A DNA stretch of 64,000 nt, from the NCBI GenBank assembly GCA_019722365.1, contig JADFUC010001680.1, positions 372,001 through 436,000 of the forward strand, given 5' to 3'. Below, in pieces: positions 1 through 11,713 of the stretch. This stretch comes from Lithospermum erythrorhizon. Its lineage: Eukaryota > Streptophyta > Magnoliopsida > Boraginales > Boraginaceae. The notes beneath the pieces are model-generated. The model searched no databases. It worked only from the letters and a program-made list of their open reading frames with translations, and was not told the DNA's origin. The stretch's first letter is position 1. Each line of letters opens with the position of its first letter. A program made the translations under genes and the position numbers.

Positions 1-705
1 TAATGAATAGTAAACATGCAATATGCCATTATTCAGACCATTTATCATCTTATGCCACCATCCTCATAACAAGCTATAGCCTCTTTCTGAGGAATGAGAG
101 TTTTCACTCTACTTCATGCTTTTTAATTTTTGTTTTGTCATTGGATCTTTTGTGAACATCTTCGAATAAGGTTGAAATTTCTAACAATTTTCTGTCATAT
201 GAACAACAATTCTTAAGTTCCTTTTCTGATTATTTCTCCAGTGAAACTTCCTAGCAGACCATGTGTTTTACATGTAAGTCATATAAAAATTAATCCAATA
301 TGCACATAACAATACAAATTCTGCCAATGATAACCTGTTTGTGCTGGATCTGAGGTATTCCACTGATGCTAGAAATACAATGAAAGGATTACAAGGACAA
401 TTTTTTATACATGACTAAATCTGAACTTATCACTTATTAATATGATTAAAATCTTTGGAAGACTTGAACTAATCAATGTGGACAACAAGCTACCCAACAG
501 TTGTCTGAAGAGTTTTTAATTGCCCTTTCTAGTGCAAGTGGGTCATCTACTTTTCTTGTATGCAGCATATCAGAATTAGTCTTAGCAGATTAGCTAAGAG
601 GTTATTCCAATTGAAGGAATCGAATATTAATTGGATTATTTTTCTCAGTTTGCTTGGATGATTTCTTCCCCCTATATTTGGTCTTAGTTTGATTTGAAAT
701 GACAG
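1..705. other. Left-edge sequence, presumably intron of RNase copy 1
   Basis: No coding exon is recognisable here. In the downstream copy the preceding exon lies about 790 bp before the homologous exon, so this stretch is most simply the end of that intron, with the exon just off the window. I see no RNA gene or transposon end in it. Confidence 0.5.
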
Positions 706-1924
706 GAAATGTTGAATCAATCTGGATATGTTGCATCAAACTCTGATAAGTACCCCCTTCAAGGCATTATCTCAGCCATTAAAAAATGTTTCGGAACCCC
801 AGAGATTACATGCACAGGTGACGCTGTGCAAGAAATTCGGTTGTGCTTCAACAAGAACTTCGAGGTTGTAATTTCTCTCATGATAACTATTTTAGTTCAA
901 TACTTTTTTTCAAGTTTTTTTTTCCCTAGAATTTTTAGGTTGTATTTTTCATGTTATGGATTATTTTTCTTATATATCAACATTATCTAAGTGGGTAGAG
1001 ATACTTATAGGCAGGTATCCAAAACTTGATACAGAAGTGACATTGCAGTCTTATGAATATACTACCTCCTTCCCATTAAAAATGTCTAGACCTGAGGTGA
1101 AAACCCCAATAAGCTCAAAATAGAATATTACAATGATGACCCTCCAACCATACTGTGCCATTAGATCGGTATTTACCGCCCTTAACTCCATATTCCATAA
1201 GTTCATGAATAGTTCATTTTCAATATCTTATAAATACTGAAATGAATGTGAAATTGTGATATCTTACAGCCTCAGGATTGCTTCGTTAGCAGCTCTTGCC
1301 CAAGTTATATCAGCTTTCCTGTATATTCTTCAGTAGGTATGTCACTTGATTCCTTTCTCACGGAATATGTCTCGTCGAATCAGAAGTAGAGTACTATGAG
1401 TATGTAGCAATTATTCAACACCTACAACTTCTGTAATTGTTTTGAACAATGACTTGATTTTTCTCTGCTCGGAATTGCTTCGACTCAGAGATGAATGAGC
1501 CCCACATTGGAGAAAATGTATCTTCGTGCACTTGATGATAACATCAAATAGTTTCATAGTTAGAGTAATTAACCAATTATAATCGAGAACAATAAGAAGT
1601 TCATTAATAAGCACTGTCATTTTTAGCATGTTGACTAAATCTCAATTTATTATTGTAACTATCCGATGCCCCTCCCCCCTACCCTGCTCAAAGGCATTGG
1701 AGCATATTAATGTATTATTGTTAATGTTCTGTAAGTATTTCTACCAGATTACATTTCCTTCCATTTGTTGATGGTAGCTATATGAAATCTCGCTCAAAAT
1801 ATGAAGATGGGTTTATATGTTCAAGTTTTTGGTTAACTGAAATGTGCCCATATATTCACTATATTAGTTTATTCTACTTGCAGGGCTTGAAAATGATGGA
1901 ATTGCAAAGTGGTTTAACGCGTAA
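706..1924 (+). CDS. RNase T2 family, S-like (RNS2-type), copy 1, 3' part only
   Basis: C-terminal part of an S-like T2 ribonuclease, an enzyme class that degrades RNA in the vacuole/ER. Three exons are visible: 706-864, 1270-1336 and 1884-1924 (stop TAA at 1922). All have GT donors and AG acceptors and keep phase. The first encodes 53 residues containing GYVASNSDKYPL and EIRLCF, typical of plant RNS2-like enzymes. The second carries the conserved Cys pair (DCFVSSSCP). The last ends AKWFNA. A possible polyadenylation signal AATAAA lies near 1998. The exons carrying the two catalytic motifs are off the left edge, so activity cannot be judged. It aligns exon for exon with the complete copy downstream, in the same orientation, so the two are tandem duplicates. 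Confidence 0.85.
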
Positions 1925-2244
1925 ACTTCGATTTGTTCTTGTAATGTATGGTGCTGCAGCAACAAAGGAACAATGATTACATGTATATGAACTTCAAATA
2001 AAACTCTTATTCTATCTGTTTCAGCTAGTACAGACAAAAGAAGCAGGAAGCATGTCGTCTCTTAGAGACTTTGAATTTCTTAAGTTCATCAATCTGAGAG
2101 GCAGACTGCTATAGAATTAGGGACCAGCTCCCATGAATGTTATGTAATTCTGTATTTTCATATTGCTCATCGCCCCCCCCCCTGAATTTTAGATTTATGT
2201 GTCTATGGACTATGATACATATCTTGATTAAGGAAACAGTAAAT

Positions 2245-2310
2245 TCTAGCTCAGATGGTTGGAATGTGCTATTGTATTATAGAGGTCGTGAGTTTCATTT
2301 GGTAGACATT
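2245..2310 (+). repeat. tRNA-derived SINE-like fragment
   Basis: TAGCTCAGATGG resembles an RNA polymerase III box A, and GGTCGTGAGTTTCAT about 35 bp later resembles a box B. This is the head arrangement of plant tRNA-derived SINEs. It is degenerate, has no clear tail, and lies between the two RNase genes. The rest of 1925-2548 shows nothing else. Confidence 0.4.
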
Positions 2311-2548
2311 TTTTAATTCTTTATGCCTTTTCCTTACTTTTGTAGTCAATATTTTTGAAATTTCGTCCCCATCCATTTTTCATCCTGATTTCGTTCGTGA
2401 TTATTGATTGGTAAAATGGGTGCTTCAACCCGATAGTATAGTAAAATGACATTTTCTTTCTCTTAGCGTTTCCTTAAATGGTGAAAATCGAACAACTCTA
2501 AAGGAAACTATAACCACTAGAACAATTGGATCATCTCATCGAACAATC

Positions 2549-5500
2549 ATGTGTGAAAAAGACTCCTGCTATAGAAAAAAGGAAATATATTCGATGGCGA
2601 TATTTTCCAAGCAATTAATTATCCCCAAAATATTATTGTTATTATTGGTGATAGGATACATTTTGTGTGGGGAATTTTTAGAATATGTTGATGAAATGAA
2701 GAAAAAATCTTCATCATTAGGTAAAAGTTATGGTGTTGTTAAACAACGTGAATTTGACTACTTCAAGTTGGCTCTTCAATGGCCTGCTACACGTTGTCGT
2801 AATGTCCGAAAATGCTCTTCCAACGCTTCCTGCCGAGGGTAATTTATTCACTAATATTTTCTAATTAAATAAGAATCCCGACCTTGTCATTTGCGTCATA
2901 TTTTCGTGGTTATTAGACTAGTGATTAGTAGTCTAATGACGAGTCCCTTCATCCTATTTTTTAATGTCACTTTAATTTTACACAAAATTTTATACGGAGA
3001 ATAATTTAATTTTTGTCACAAACTATTTCTTTTAGTAAAATGTCCTTAGAAAATAAAATAGAATCGAGTACTACGTTATACTGACTCCATCATAATCAAA
3101 ATTGAATGTTTGATTAATTAACTCAAATTTTACACTTAATTAATCTTTCTGAATAATTTCTTTTATAATGTGCAATACTTTGATTTATAAGCATGCGATG
3201 TGCATAATATAATTGTATGAATCTTTTGATATAAACTCAAATTGATTGAATTATTTGTTCAAATGATATAGACAGTCAAGTGATTGGATTATTTGTTTTG
3301 AGTAATATTAAATCAGCTAGTTGTACATAAATTGTCTATTTGTGAGTAAGTGATTGAACCTTCTTCTTTGCATAATCTCTTATCTTTAGCATAGATTTCT
3401 AGTTTCTTGAATCATTGTTTTTTCTTTGTAACTAAAACTGGATGATCTCTTGCAATGACAAGGTCTCAAGTTCGAGTCAATACAAGTTGCAATGACGAAC
3501 ACCGAATTAAAAAAAAAAATTGGATGATCTACTTGACAATACTTTACTTTCATGTATGAACTCCATACTGATATTGGTTCTTTGAATCTGTACCATATTT
3601 ATCTGAGGCAACTTATATATAGCCCTCCCTCCGGCATCATTAACAACGTCAATTCATCATAAAAGTTTCACTGCGAGGGAAGGGTGAACAAATCTTGGCC
3701 TTGCTCAGAAGTATGTGATACTTGAGGCTGTCTCCAGTGGCCCCGGTCGGTCACATAATTTAACATAGGGAGTCCCTAAACATATTAGATGAGCGTAGTA
3801 TAGTGAGTACTGTTTGAATAAGGAGTCTCCATCCATATGACAGTCATTTGTCCTCCCATGTTGCAATATTATCCCTTATTTTGGAAATCAAATCGTCAAA
3901 AGAGGAAAATCTGTTTTCCTGTTGTAAATAGATAGGCATCAAAAGATAATGAATGGTATGGATCCTTTGCTAAATTTAGTAGCCCTCCTAATCATGAAAC
4001 AACTTTTGCCTCTTATTAACCACTTAGCTTAAATTCTTTCATAGTCCAGAAATGACATAACTTTCTGAAGAGCTATCTTTGAACCATTACAGAAAATGAG
4101 ACGATCATCTGTAAAGGCTAAACTGGATTAATAAGTATACTGAAATTATATCAATTATATTGAATGCTGATGCTAATCAAATTTACCGACTTAATGAACT
4201 AAAATCCTAAATCATAATATTTGTAGTTGGCAGTTTACATGGTGGCTTAGATGTCAGTAATAAATTTGCAGCCATTCTTCTATTTGAGTATGTGACTGAG
4301 CGACAACTGCCACCAAAATTCACAATTTACGTTTGCTTTTATTTCAAAACTTTAGTGTTATTTCTGTTGTATGGCTTTCTATAATTTCAGATTCTGATAT
4401 AAAATTAAAACTGGGTTTTTTTTCTTCGTGTTTTCCAGCTCCAATTCACCGACTCACTTCACAATACGTAAGTATGATTTCTATGTTGAATTTTTTGTTG
4501 TAGACCTTGCAAGTTATCATCTTAATTCTGATGCTTCGTGCATTGATCACTTTGGCTGCTTTTCTCTTTTGAATTTAACAGCTTAATATACGGTAATCAG
4601 TTCTCACTTAAGGGTTTGTCGGGGAATTTCAATTTACTGAATGCTAACTTTATCTGCAGATGGTCTTTGGCCTGATTACAACGATGGAACTTGGCCTGCT
4701 TGCTGCAGTGGTCCTGAGTTTAATGTAAAAGAGGTATTGTACACTCTAAGAATAATAATAGTGCTTGGTTATGGTTACCATAAAATGATTGGACACTATA
4801 ATGTGTAAACTGGATCCTAAATACTTCACTTTGTATAAGCATGATTAAGTGATTAACTAAGGATTTTGATCAACATAACGAGCAATATATTATCTCATAT
4901 TTAAGAAAGTTCTTGAAACTTAAGAAAACAAATAAAACTCGCGATGGTAATGCAAATCTAGTTATATGTGACATTGAATTGTCATTATGTGATGTGGTGA
5001 TTTTGAGTTAATGCTTTTTTTTTCTGCCTATATTGTAATGTGGTCATGGATGTCCAACCAGGGTTGGTCCGTCCAATTTACAGATATTCTTTATATAAGC
5101 AATGTGTTATAGTCAGACTTCATTTAAATATTCTTATCTATTGAGAAAAGGCATTGTATTCTTTAAAATTCTAAATGTATTAAACTTCTAGAGAATATCT
5201 GCTAAGCATGACTCTAGCGTTTCATTTGCATAGTTCGATTGAAACCAAATGATTTTATAGGTAAGTATAGTTCACACTTCACACTGATAAGAGATGAGGA
5301 ATTAGTCGAGTAAAATTTTCTTACTTGAACAAAGATGGTACTTGTATAACAACAACTTGCTCAAAACCTCTGAAAAGGCTCTTGCCTAAGCTGGGGAAGG
5401 GGGTCGACTTGTAAGCAGCCACGAGGAGGCTGGTCTGAATCGACCCAAGATGAAGTGCAAAGATTATCTACTGCTTCATAATCGATAAGAAGCATAGGTA

Positions 5501-7932
5501 GTGTAATATACAATATTTGACTACATAGAACATGGAAATAATTATCTCAATCCATCGATTTGTTACTAATATCAGGTCTCGACGCTGGCTGATGTTTTAA
5601 ATAAGAACTGGCCATCTTTGAGTTGCAGTAAAGTATCAACCTGTCACAGGAAAAAGGGATTATTTTGGGCTCATGAGGTTGTTGAGTTGTTCATATGTCT
5701 TATCTCTTATTTTTCCTTTTTCATATGGATTAAAAGCAACTGACCTTTCCTCCTTTGTGTTACTTTCTCGGTTGCATTTGGAGATGTTTCTCGCAGTGGG
5801 GTAATCATCGTCACCTTAATAGACTATTCCGGTCAGAAAAATAATCATCTTCACCTTATTAGACTATTTCCTGCCAGAAAACTGAACTGTAATCTACTTT
5901 TTTGTTTGTTTAATATAGATATAACTCGCTCTTGTGAAGAATAATGTACTAAAAGTATCATTTGCCACTCTTTTGCAGAAAAGCATGGGACTTGTTCCTC
6001 TCCAGTTGTACGAGATGAATATGATTATTTCATAAAGACTATAAATCTCTACTTTAAGTATAATGTTACAGTAAGTTTAAGCCTATCCAAACTTTCCTCC
6101 CAATATATATCAAGGGTCCATTGGTTGATAACTTTCAGATTCCTAGGCGGCTATCCTCATTTCTTATGTTTCGCTATATCAGGCATCTCTATTTCTTCTT
6201 TTTCTTTTTTTCTTTTATATGTATCAAAGTAATCAGACATCATGTAGTACATTGTTATATTGATTTGGACACCACTTTGATTTGTTTGTTTTTTCAGAAA
6301 GGAAAACAAAAATGAATTTGGTTACTTTAGTACTTTTTTTGGTTTTATTGATTTGGGCTTGGTGACTCAATTAGAACCCCATATGTTACACTTTTGTTTT
6401 GTTTTTTATCACCGCAAAAAATGGCAATATAAACGTGTTAGTAATCTGTTGTACTTTTTTCCTTTTACAATACAATCTCTATATTTCAAAATCATGAGTA
6501 CTATCTTATTGATTTTTCCTGGGGAACCCGAAATCCAGATGTATATTTAGACAGCAGAAGAGGGGAGGAGGGTTGGTTATTGTATAGCAGCTGATTGAAA
6601 TAAGAAAAATTAGGACTTCAAACGCCTGGATTTTGTCTGTTATTGTTTTGTTAAAAAAAAAGAGTCTAAACTGCAAGTTACATGCTAAGAGTTCGTCTAG
6701 GAACATTCCATTGTAAGTGATTTTAGAAGGATACAAGATGGTGTATCGCTCATCACCATGGGAAATTGAGTCAGTGGGATCCTGCGTTATCATATATTTC
6801 GAGTCCCCATTGTTATGTGTTTTATGTGAATCTAATTTATGTAGAAACTCATTCCAGGAAATTTTGACGGAAGCTGGATATGTGGCATCAAATTCTGAAA
6901 AATATCCACTAGGAGGCATTATTTCTGCTATTCAAAATGCTTTCCATGCAAATCCAGAAATTGAATGCAAAGGTGGTGCAGTGGAGGAACTTCGTTTGTG
7001 CTTCTTCAAAGATTTTAAGGCCAGTTCCTTCTGATACTTTTATAAGAAAATCATCAGTATAATTCTACCTACAATGATTCTGTGCACTACACTTTATACT
7101 GAATTACTTAGAGTAGAGTTTGCTAAATCTCATATTTTCTTTGTATCGACTAGCACATATTTCATAGCATAAGTATAAGTTAATTTGGATTATAATCAAC
7201 TTAAAATCTGTACAAGTTACTCTGGATTATAATTAACTCTTAGCAGACATTAATACGTCTCCATCACTAGCGAGATAGTTTAGATGATAGAAATTGACTC
7301 AATGTCCCTTTTTTCACTAATTTTAGATTGTAATAGTAGTTCTCCAGATTCCGGGTTTAATAGCATTTCTCATCTATCAACCTTCTCATTATTTTCAAAG
7401 ATTTTAAGCCGCGAGATTGCAATATTGGATCAAATATTCAAGATGCAATTGCTTCGAAAAGCTCTTGTCCAAAGTATGTTAGCCTACCTGCATTTACCTC
7501 AACAGGTTTGCTGAATTTCTTTAGGTTACTGTACTATGCTTGAATGTATCATTTGCACTTTGTTGTTATCCATTTTCAAGACTTGTATGTTATCAGTAGG
7601 TTTAAATTACTCCCCCCATCCCAAAAGATCGCCACATTTTAATGTGCAATCGCTCGCACTTTGATTTGGTTCAAAATTATCATATGTTTTTCACCAAATA
7701 CAATAAAACACATATAAAAATACGTAAGTTCAAAATCTAAATGACCAACTATTAAAAGTCAATACTTGACAATCTTGATATTCTTGCCTGAAGTGCTTCA
7801 TGTTGCTATACATCTTGATTTTTATAACTAACTTATCCATTGGACTTTGAGACAACTTTCTTAGTTTGACTTGTAGCGCTTGAAAATCATGGATCTAAAA
7901 CATCAAGTTTTTCTGGAATAGCATCCATCTGA
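2549..7932 (+). CDS. RNase T2 family, S-like (RNS2-type), copy 2, complete nine-exon gene
   Basis: S-like T2 ribonuclease; the family cleaves RNA through 2',3'-cyclic phosphates, and Arabidopsis RNS2 works in vacuolar rRNA turnover. Exons: 2549-2838, 4439-4467, 4660-4733, 5576-5677, 5797-5800, 5979-6070, 6858-7019, 7409-7505, 7877-7932, giving 301 residues, or 286 from the second Met at 2594, which directly precedes a hydrophobic signal-like segment and may be the true start. CAS I (FTIHGLWPD) is at about residues 104-112. CAS II (FWAHEWEKHGTC) is at about 161-172, with both catalytic His, the Glu and the Lys present. Cys residues at PRDC and SSCP are kept. The junction between exons 7 and 8 has no GT exactly at the homologous boundary (see the intron entry). 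The gene otherwise looks intact. Tandem duplicate of the upstream copy. Confidence 0.88.
3435..3510 (+). repeat. SINE-like box B fragment in RNase intron 1
   Basis: GGTCTCAAGTTCGAGTC is close to the tRNA box B consensus, preceded by a weak box A-like GGATGATCTCTTGCAATG. It sits inside intron 1 (2839-4438) and is followed by a short A run near 3510. Suggestive only. Confidence 0.3.
5340..5480 (+). repeat. Possible Au-type SINE relic in RNase intron 3
   Basis: The stretch with CTTGCCTAAGCTGGGGAAGG followed by GACTTGTAAGCAGCC resembles the body of plant Au-type SINEs (counterpart of the TGTACGCAGC motif). It lies inside intron 3 (4734-5575). No flanking target duplication was established. Confidence 0.3.
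5797..5800 (+). other. 4-nt microexon (TGGG) of RNase copy 2
   Basis: Exon 4 ends in ...CATGAG with a GT donor at 5678, and the next obvious exon starts at 5979 with AAAAGCATGGG. Joining these directly is out of frame and loses the invariant Trp. Between them lies TTTCTCGCAG-TGGG-GTAATC, with a textbook acceptor and donor. Inserting TGGG restores the frame and the CAS II motif HEWEKHGT exactly. Confidence 0.85.
7005..7408 (+). repeat. 15-bp direct repeat at both ends of RNase intron 7
   Basis: TTCAAAGATTTTAAG occurs at 7005-7019 (end of exon 7, coding FKDFK) and again at 7394-7408 (end of the intron, just before CCGCGAGATTGC of exon 8). The homologous boundary is AAG|GCCAGT, so a clean junction would need a GC-AG intron. 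A GT-AG alternative in frame is GCCA|GTTCCT (after 7023) to CAAAG|ATTTTAAG (exon from 7401), which would add four residues (ANFK). Confidence 0.8.
7600..7670 (+). mobile_element. MITE-end-like sequence in RNase intron 8
   Basis: TACTCCCCCCATCCCAAAAG resembles the left end of Stowaway-type MITEs (TACTCCCTCC...). I cannot find the matching right end inside the intron, so it is either truncated or diverged. Confidence 0.35.
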
Positions 7933-9029
7933 TAGGAAATGCATGGACAATACATCCCATAGCTTATGTGTTGATAGATTGGGCGGCAGGGGCGGATCTA
8001 GGTGTTTTAAAGTCGGTGTAGTGTTCAAAACGCTTAATATATATATTTTGAAAAAGTGCATGTTCGATCGAACAAGGGTGAACCAATATAGGTCCGTCGG
8101 GCAGTGTTCTGCAAATTGTCATGAGTAGCCTGTTGATAGCTTTATACTTTGGGAATCACACAATGTGAATTTGCAATGCTCTATGATATCTAAAAGGGTT
8201 GTAAGAAATGCATGCTCAGTACACGAAATAGGCACATTTTATAAGTAATCGATGTGTATCCATTTATGAGCATCAATTTTAACTATTAATCAATCCTAAC
8301 AAACTTCCAAGTTATATACTACTCCGTATATATAAAGAGAATTGTCTCCACACTCACAAAGTGAAAGCTATTTATCTTCACCAAATTTCACTTGACGATT
8401 AGTACCATTTCCACTTAAATACAAACTAACTATTTTCTTACATTTTATTTTGCATAAGACATCATGGAGTATGTTATGTATATAAGGAGTTGGCTTTGAT
8501 GGAATAAGGAATATTATTCCACAACATAGGGGGGGGAGGGGTGAAGCTGATGAGAGTTTTTTGCTTACTCTAATCAAAATTCAAGAGCTTTTTTTTAAGA
8601 TTTGAAAAAAGAAATAGTTGTTCACAAAAAAAAGATGGCAAATTTCATGTCATTTCTAAGAATGGAAGCCCCTCTGAAGAGATTTTGAGATTCAGTGCAT
8701 ATCGCAAATAGAATAGGCTAAAGACGTAAAAGGTTTAGTGGATTCACCATTTACATAGACTGATAGACATATACTGATTAGTGATTACTGACTATGAAAT
8801 ATGGATTATGGAGATGTATTCATGAATGAGTTGGATCCATTTAGTTGGGAAGTTGATTTTTTCAATACAACAAGAAGAAAGTCTCATCTAACCAAAGTTT
8901 TTGCTCGTGTAAATTTTGATGGTTGTGAAATCATATTTTTTGTTTTAGAGTTTTCGATGGTTTTAATTAGTTCTTGAGCCATAATGATATTTATGGAGCT
9001 ATGTCTATGAATGAATCCTTTTTAAAATG

Positions 9030-9540
9030 GGCTAAGGAGAGCCAGCCCCGGTTATTGGGGTGTGCCACTCGGTAATGTGCACAGGGCCCCATTTCAAAAG
9101 GGGCTCACCTTTATTAAAAAAAAAATTATTTTTTTTAGTTGTCGATTTATCATAATAAATTAAATTTTTATATTTTAAAGCATACTAATTATTTTTATTT
9201 TTAAATTATCAAACAACCAATATATAGCTTCCAACTAATCGTCATTTTCTATTTTCAATGATTGTTTTTAGTACTCATTTTTCCTAATTTACGCTAAGAA
9301 ACGACTAAAACAACTAAAAACAAACTACGGCGGTGAAAAGAAGACAAAGAATTTTTTTGCAGCATTTTCAATGAATGCTTGAATAATTTAAGAATGAAAC
9401 TGATTTATATATTTTATATGATTATTTAGTTTTCATTATTAAAATATATTATTATCAATAAATTTAATAAAAATGCTCATTTATATTTAGTACGTGCCCC
9501 TGCTTTTTTAAGTATTGAACCCCAGGAGAGCGATAAGATG
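9030..9540. mobile_element. Possible decayed hAT-type element
   Basis: A GC-richer edge around 9040-9110 (GGGCCCCATTTCAAAAGGGG) and another at about 9490-9530 (ACGTGCCCCTGC, CCCCAGGAGAGC) bracket an AT-rich core. This resembles the CAGGGGC/GCCCCTG ends of plant hAT transposons, but ends and target duplication could not be defined. The remainder of 7933-9862 shows no gene. Confidence 0.25.
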
Positions 9541-9862
9541 AGACTTAACACGGTTAACTCACGTTTTAGAATCAATCTCGTAACTAACATTGTAAAGGTC
9601 GAGATAGTATTAAAAAGCATTCTAGAAGGTTAATTATTTAGGAATAAAGAGTCATAAAAGTATCAGTAGGTTAATTATTTTAGGGATAAGAGTGATAAAA
9701 GTATTGTTGGGTTGTTTGAAAATGTGGCAGCTAAAAAATTCAAGAGTTCAAACATGTTCACCAACAATGTTCCAATATTTATGGTAAAAGTGAGTTGGGA
9801 AGTGACTTGATCCAGGTAATTTGTTAGGAGACATTTGAAAGAGGGAGATGACATTTTTAATC

Positions 9863-10682
9863 CATAGTTCTAAATGGTGAATGGCGGTCCGTGGCGACGA
9901 CCTCTCGAAAAGTCGCGGCGAGACGATAGCCTTTGATAGTCCAACATTCATTATTCAAATAATAATAATAGTTCATCAAATAAGAAAATAAAATGAGAAT
10001 TTCTAATATTAATTGGATTTAATATTAATTTAAATTTGAAAATGAGAATTTATAATATTAATTGGATTTAATAATAATAGTTCATCAAATATGAAAATAA
10101 AATGAGAATTTATAATATTAATTGAATTTATAATACCATAATAAATCTTCAATTTTATAACTTAAACAAATTTAAAATACTATTAAAGTTAATTGAACAA
10201 AGTAATTGATATAATATTAAACTTAATTAAGTTTTCATGATAATAATAATATAATTATATATAATATTCATAGAATTAAATTAAATTAATTATAATAAAG
10301 ATTATCTTCAACCTCTTTTTTGTTTTATTAATTTATCTTGTTAAACTAAAAATGTTTTTAAAAATATAGAGAACAATCTCACTCGACACCTAAGGCAATT
10401 CACACTTTCACAGCTCACACTCTCTCTTTTCAGTCCAAATCATTTGTTCTTCTTCTTCCTACCAAAAACCTACCTGGCCCCTCATTCTACACAAATTTCT
10501 CCAAACCCTACTCCGCCCCAAAAAAGACGGCATCACAAAAGACGCACCATGGCGCTTAGCCACGCCTCACCCAAAAGGCTATGGAGCCGCCACTTGTAAC
10601 CGACCACGAGTTCCGAAGCGATTGCCGCCGCCGCCATTAATTCCGGCCATGGCGACCGCCACGTCGCCTTTTACAAACTATG
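9863..10682. mobile_element. hAT-like non-autonomous element (820 bp candidate)
   Basis: The left end starts CATAGTTCTAAATGG and then carries GC-rich GGCGG/GTGGCG motifs. The right end, read on the other strand, starts CATAGTTTGTAAAAGGCGAC and is also followed by GTGGCGG. This imperfect inverted repeat with a GC-rich subterminus and an AT-rich core fits a plant hAT-like MITE. No transposase is present. Target duplication not resolved. It abuts the Mutator-like element on its right. Confidence 0.45.
9962..10135. repeat. Imperfect tandem repeat inside the hAT-like element
   Basis: The phrase TAGTTCATCAAATA-GAAAATAAAATGAGAATTT followed by TAATATTAATTG occurs at about 9969-10015 and again at about 10078-10122, with a shorter partial copy between them near 10040-10065. 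Confidence 0.7.
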
Positions 10683-10702
10683 ATCTCAAAGGCTATAAAA
10701 AG

Positions 10703-11640
10703 GAGAAATTTGGCTAAATGGCACAAGGTCAACACAATTTTTAATATCTAGCACCCATTACAAATGCTTTACCCAAATAGCACCCACCCCTGTAAAAAGA
10801 CAAAATTGCCCCCTTCCCTTTTTTTCTTTTCCTTCATCTTTCTCTTCTTCTTCTTCTTTCTTCTTCAACTTACTTTCTCTCTCTAAAATATAATATTTTA
10901 AAATACACATTCTTGAACCAAATCTTTGAAATGGAAGCTACAAACATGTTCTCTAAGTGGGTAAGAACCAAAATCAATAATTTTTACTAATTTTTTCTTC
11001 ATTTTTCAGACTTTTAAAAAAAATTGGGATCTAAAACTTTCATTTCTTGTCCGATTTTCCTGAAATCAAAGCTATATATATGTTCTTTATGTGGATAAGA
11101 ACCAAAATCAAACGATTCTCTATGTTTTTCTTCGAATTTAGGGTTTATGTAAACAAATTATTTCCTGGGTTTGTTAAAGTTTTGATTTTTTTTGATAATA
11201 TAATTCATAATTCTTCAATTATTTATTAATTTCATCAAGTTTTTATTGGGCTTCCCTCTGGATTTGTTCAAAAATTGTGAATTTTCTACTGAAAAGATTA
11301 TGAGTAATTTGATTGTGTATTTTTCTGTAAAAATTCGTTGAATTCTCAGTTTTTTCTTGACAAACCTGCATTTTGTGTTATGTGTTTTGTTACATAACAA
11401 AGGTAAACATCGTGCGCCTCTGGGTGATACACCACTATATATTTCATTATACCAAATATGCTCCGTATAACGTATAAGATGTTGACGTATAACGACGTAT
11501 TTACTTTATCAGATTTCAAAAAATCCAAAAAATGGGGAGGGTGTTTGTCTTTAATAGCGAATGCTATTTGGACAAAGAATATATAATGGATGCTAGATAT
11601 TAATAAAGTTGGTCATGTGTGCTAGTTAGCCTAATTTCTC
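10703..11640. mobile_element. Mutator-like (MULE) non-autonomous element, 938 bp, with 9-bp TSD
   Basis: The left end GAGAAATTTGGCTAAATGGC is the inverted counterpart of the right end (other strand: GAGAAATTAGGCTAACTAGC). Similarity continues inward for roughly 90 bp (TTAATATCTAGCA..CCATTA, CAAATAGCA). The element is flanked by a perfect 9-bp direct repeat, TATAAAAAG, at 10694-10702 and 11641-11649; 9 bp is the usual Mutator target duplication. No transposase is encoded. The internal region holds a diverged direct duplication (about 10927-10977 and 11061-11111) sharing GTAAGAACCAAAATCAA-like text, possibly captured host sequence (Pack-MULE style), source unknown. Confidence 0.85.
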
Positions 11641-11713
11641 TATAAAAAGAACTAAAAGGTGTCAATTTAGTCATTGGAAAGGGCAATATAGAGATGTTAC
11701 GGATGGTGGATAC

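Noticed and set aside
5979..6070. RNase copy 2 considered a pseudogene because exon 4 and exon 6 do not join in frame
   Set aside because: The TGGG microexon at 5797-5800 restores both the frame and the catalytic motif.
7443..7505. RNase exon 8 first placed at 7443, giving [10 protein letters not shown] and loss of a Cys
   Set aside because: Extending upstream to 7409 gives PRDCNIGSN before it, with the conserved Cys, so the earlier start is the better model.
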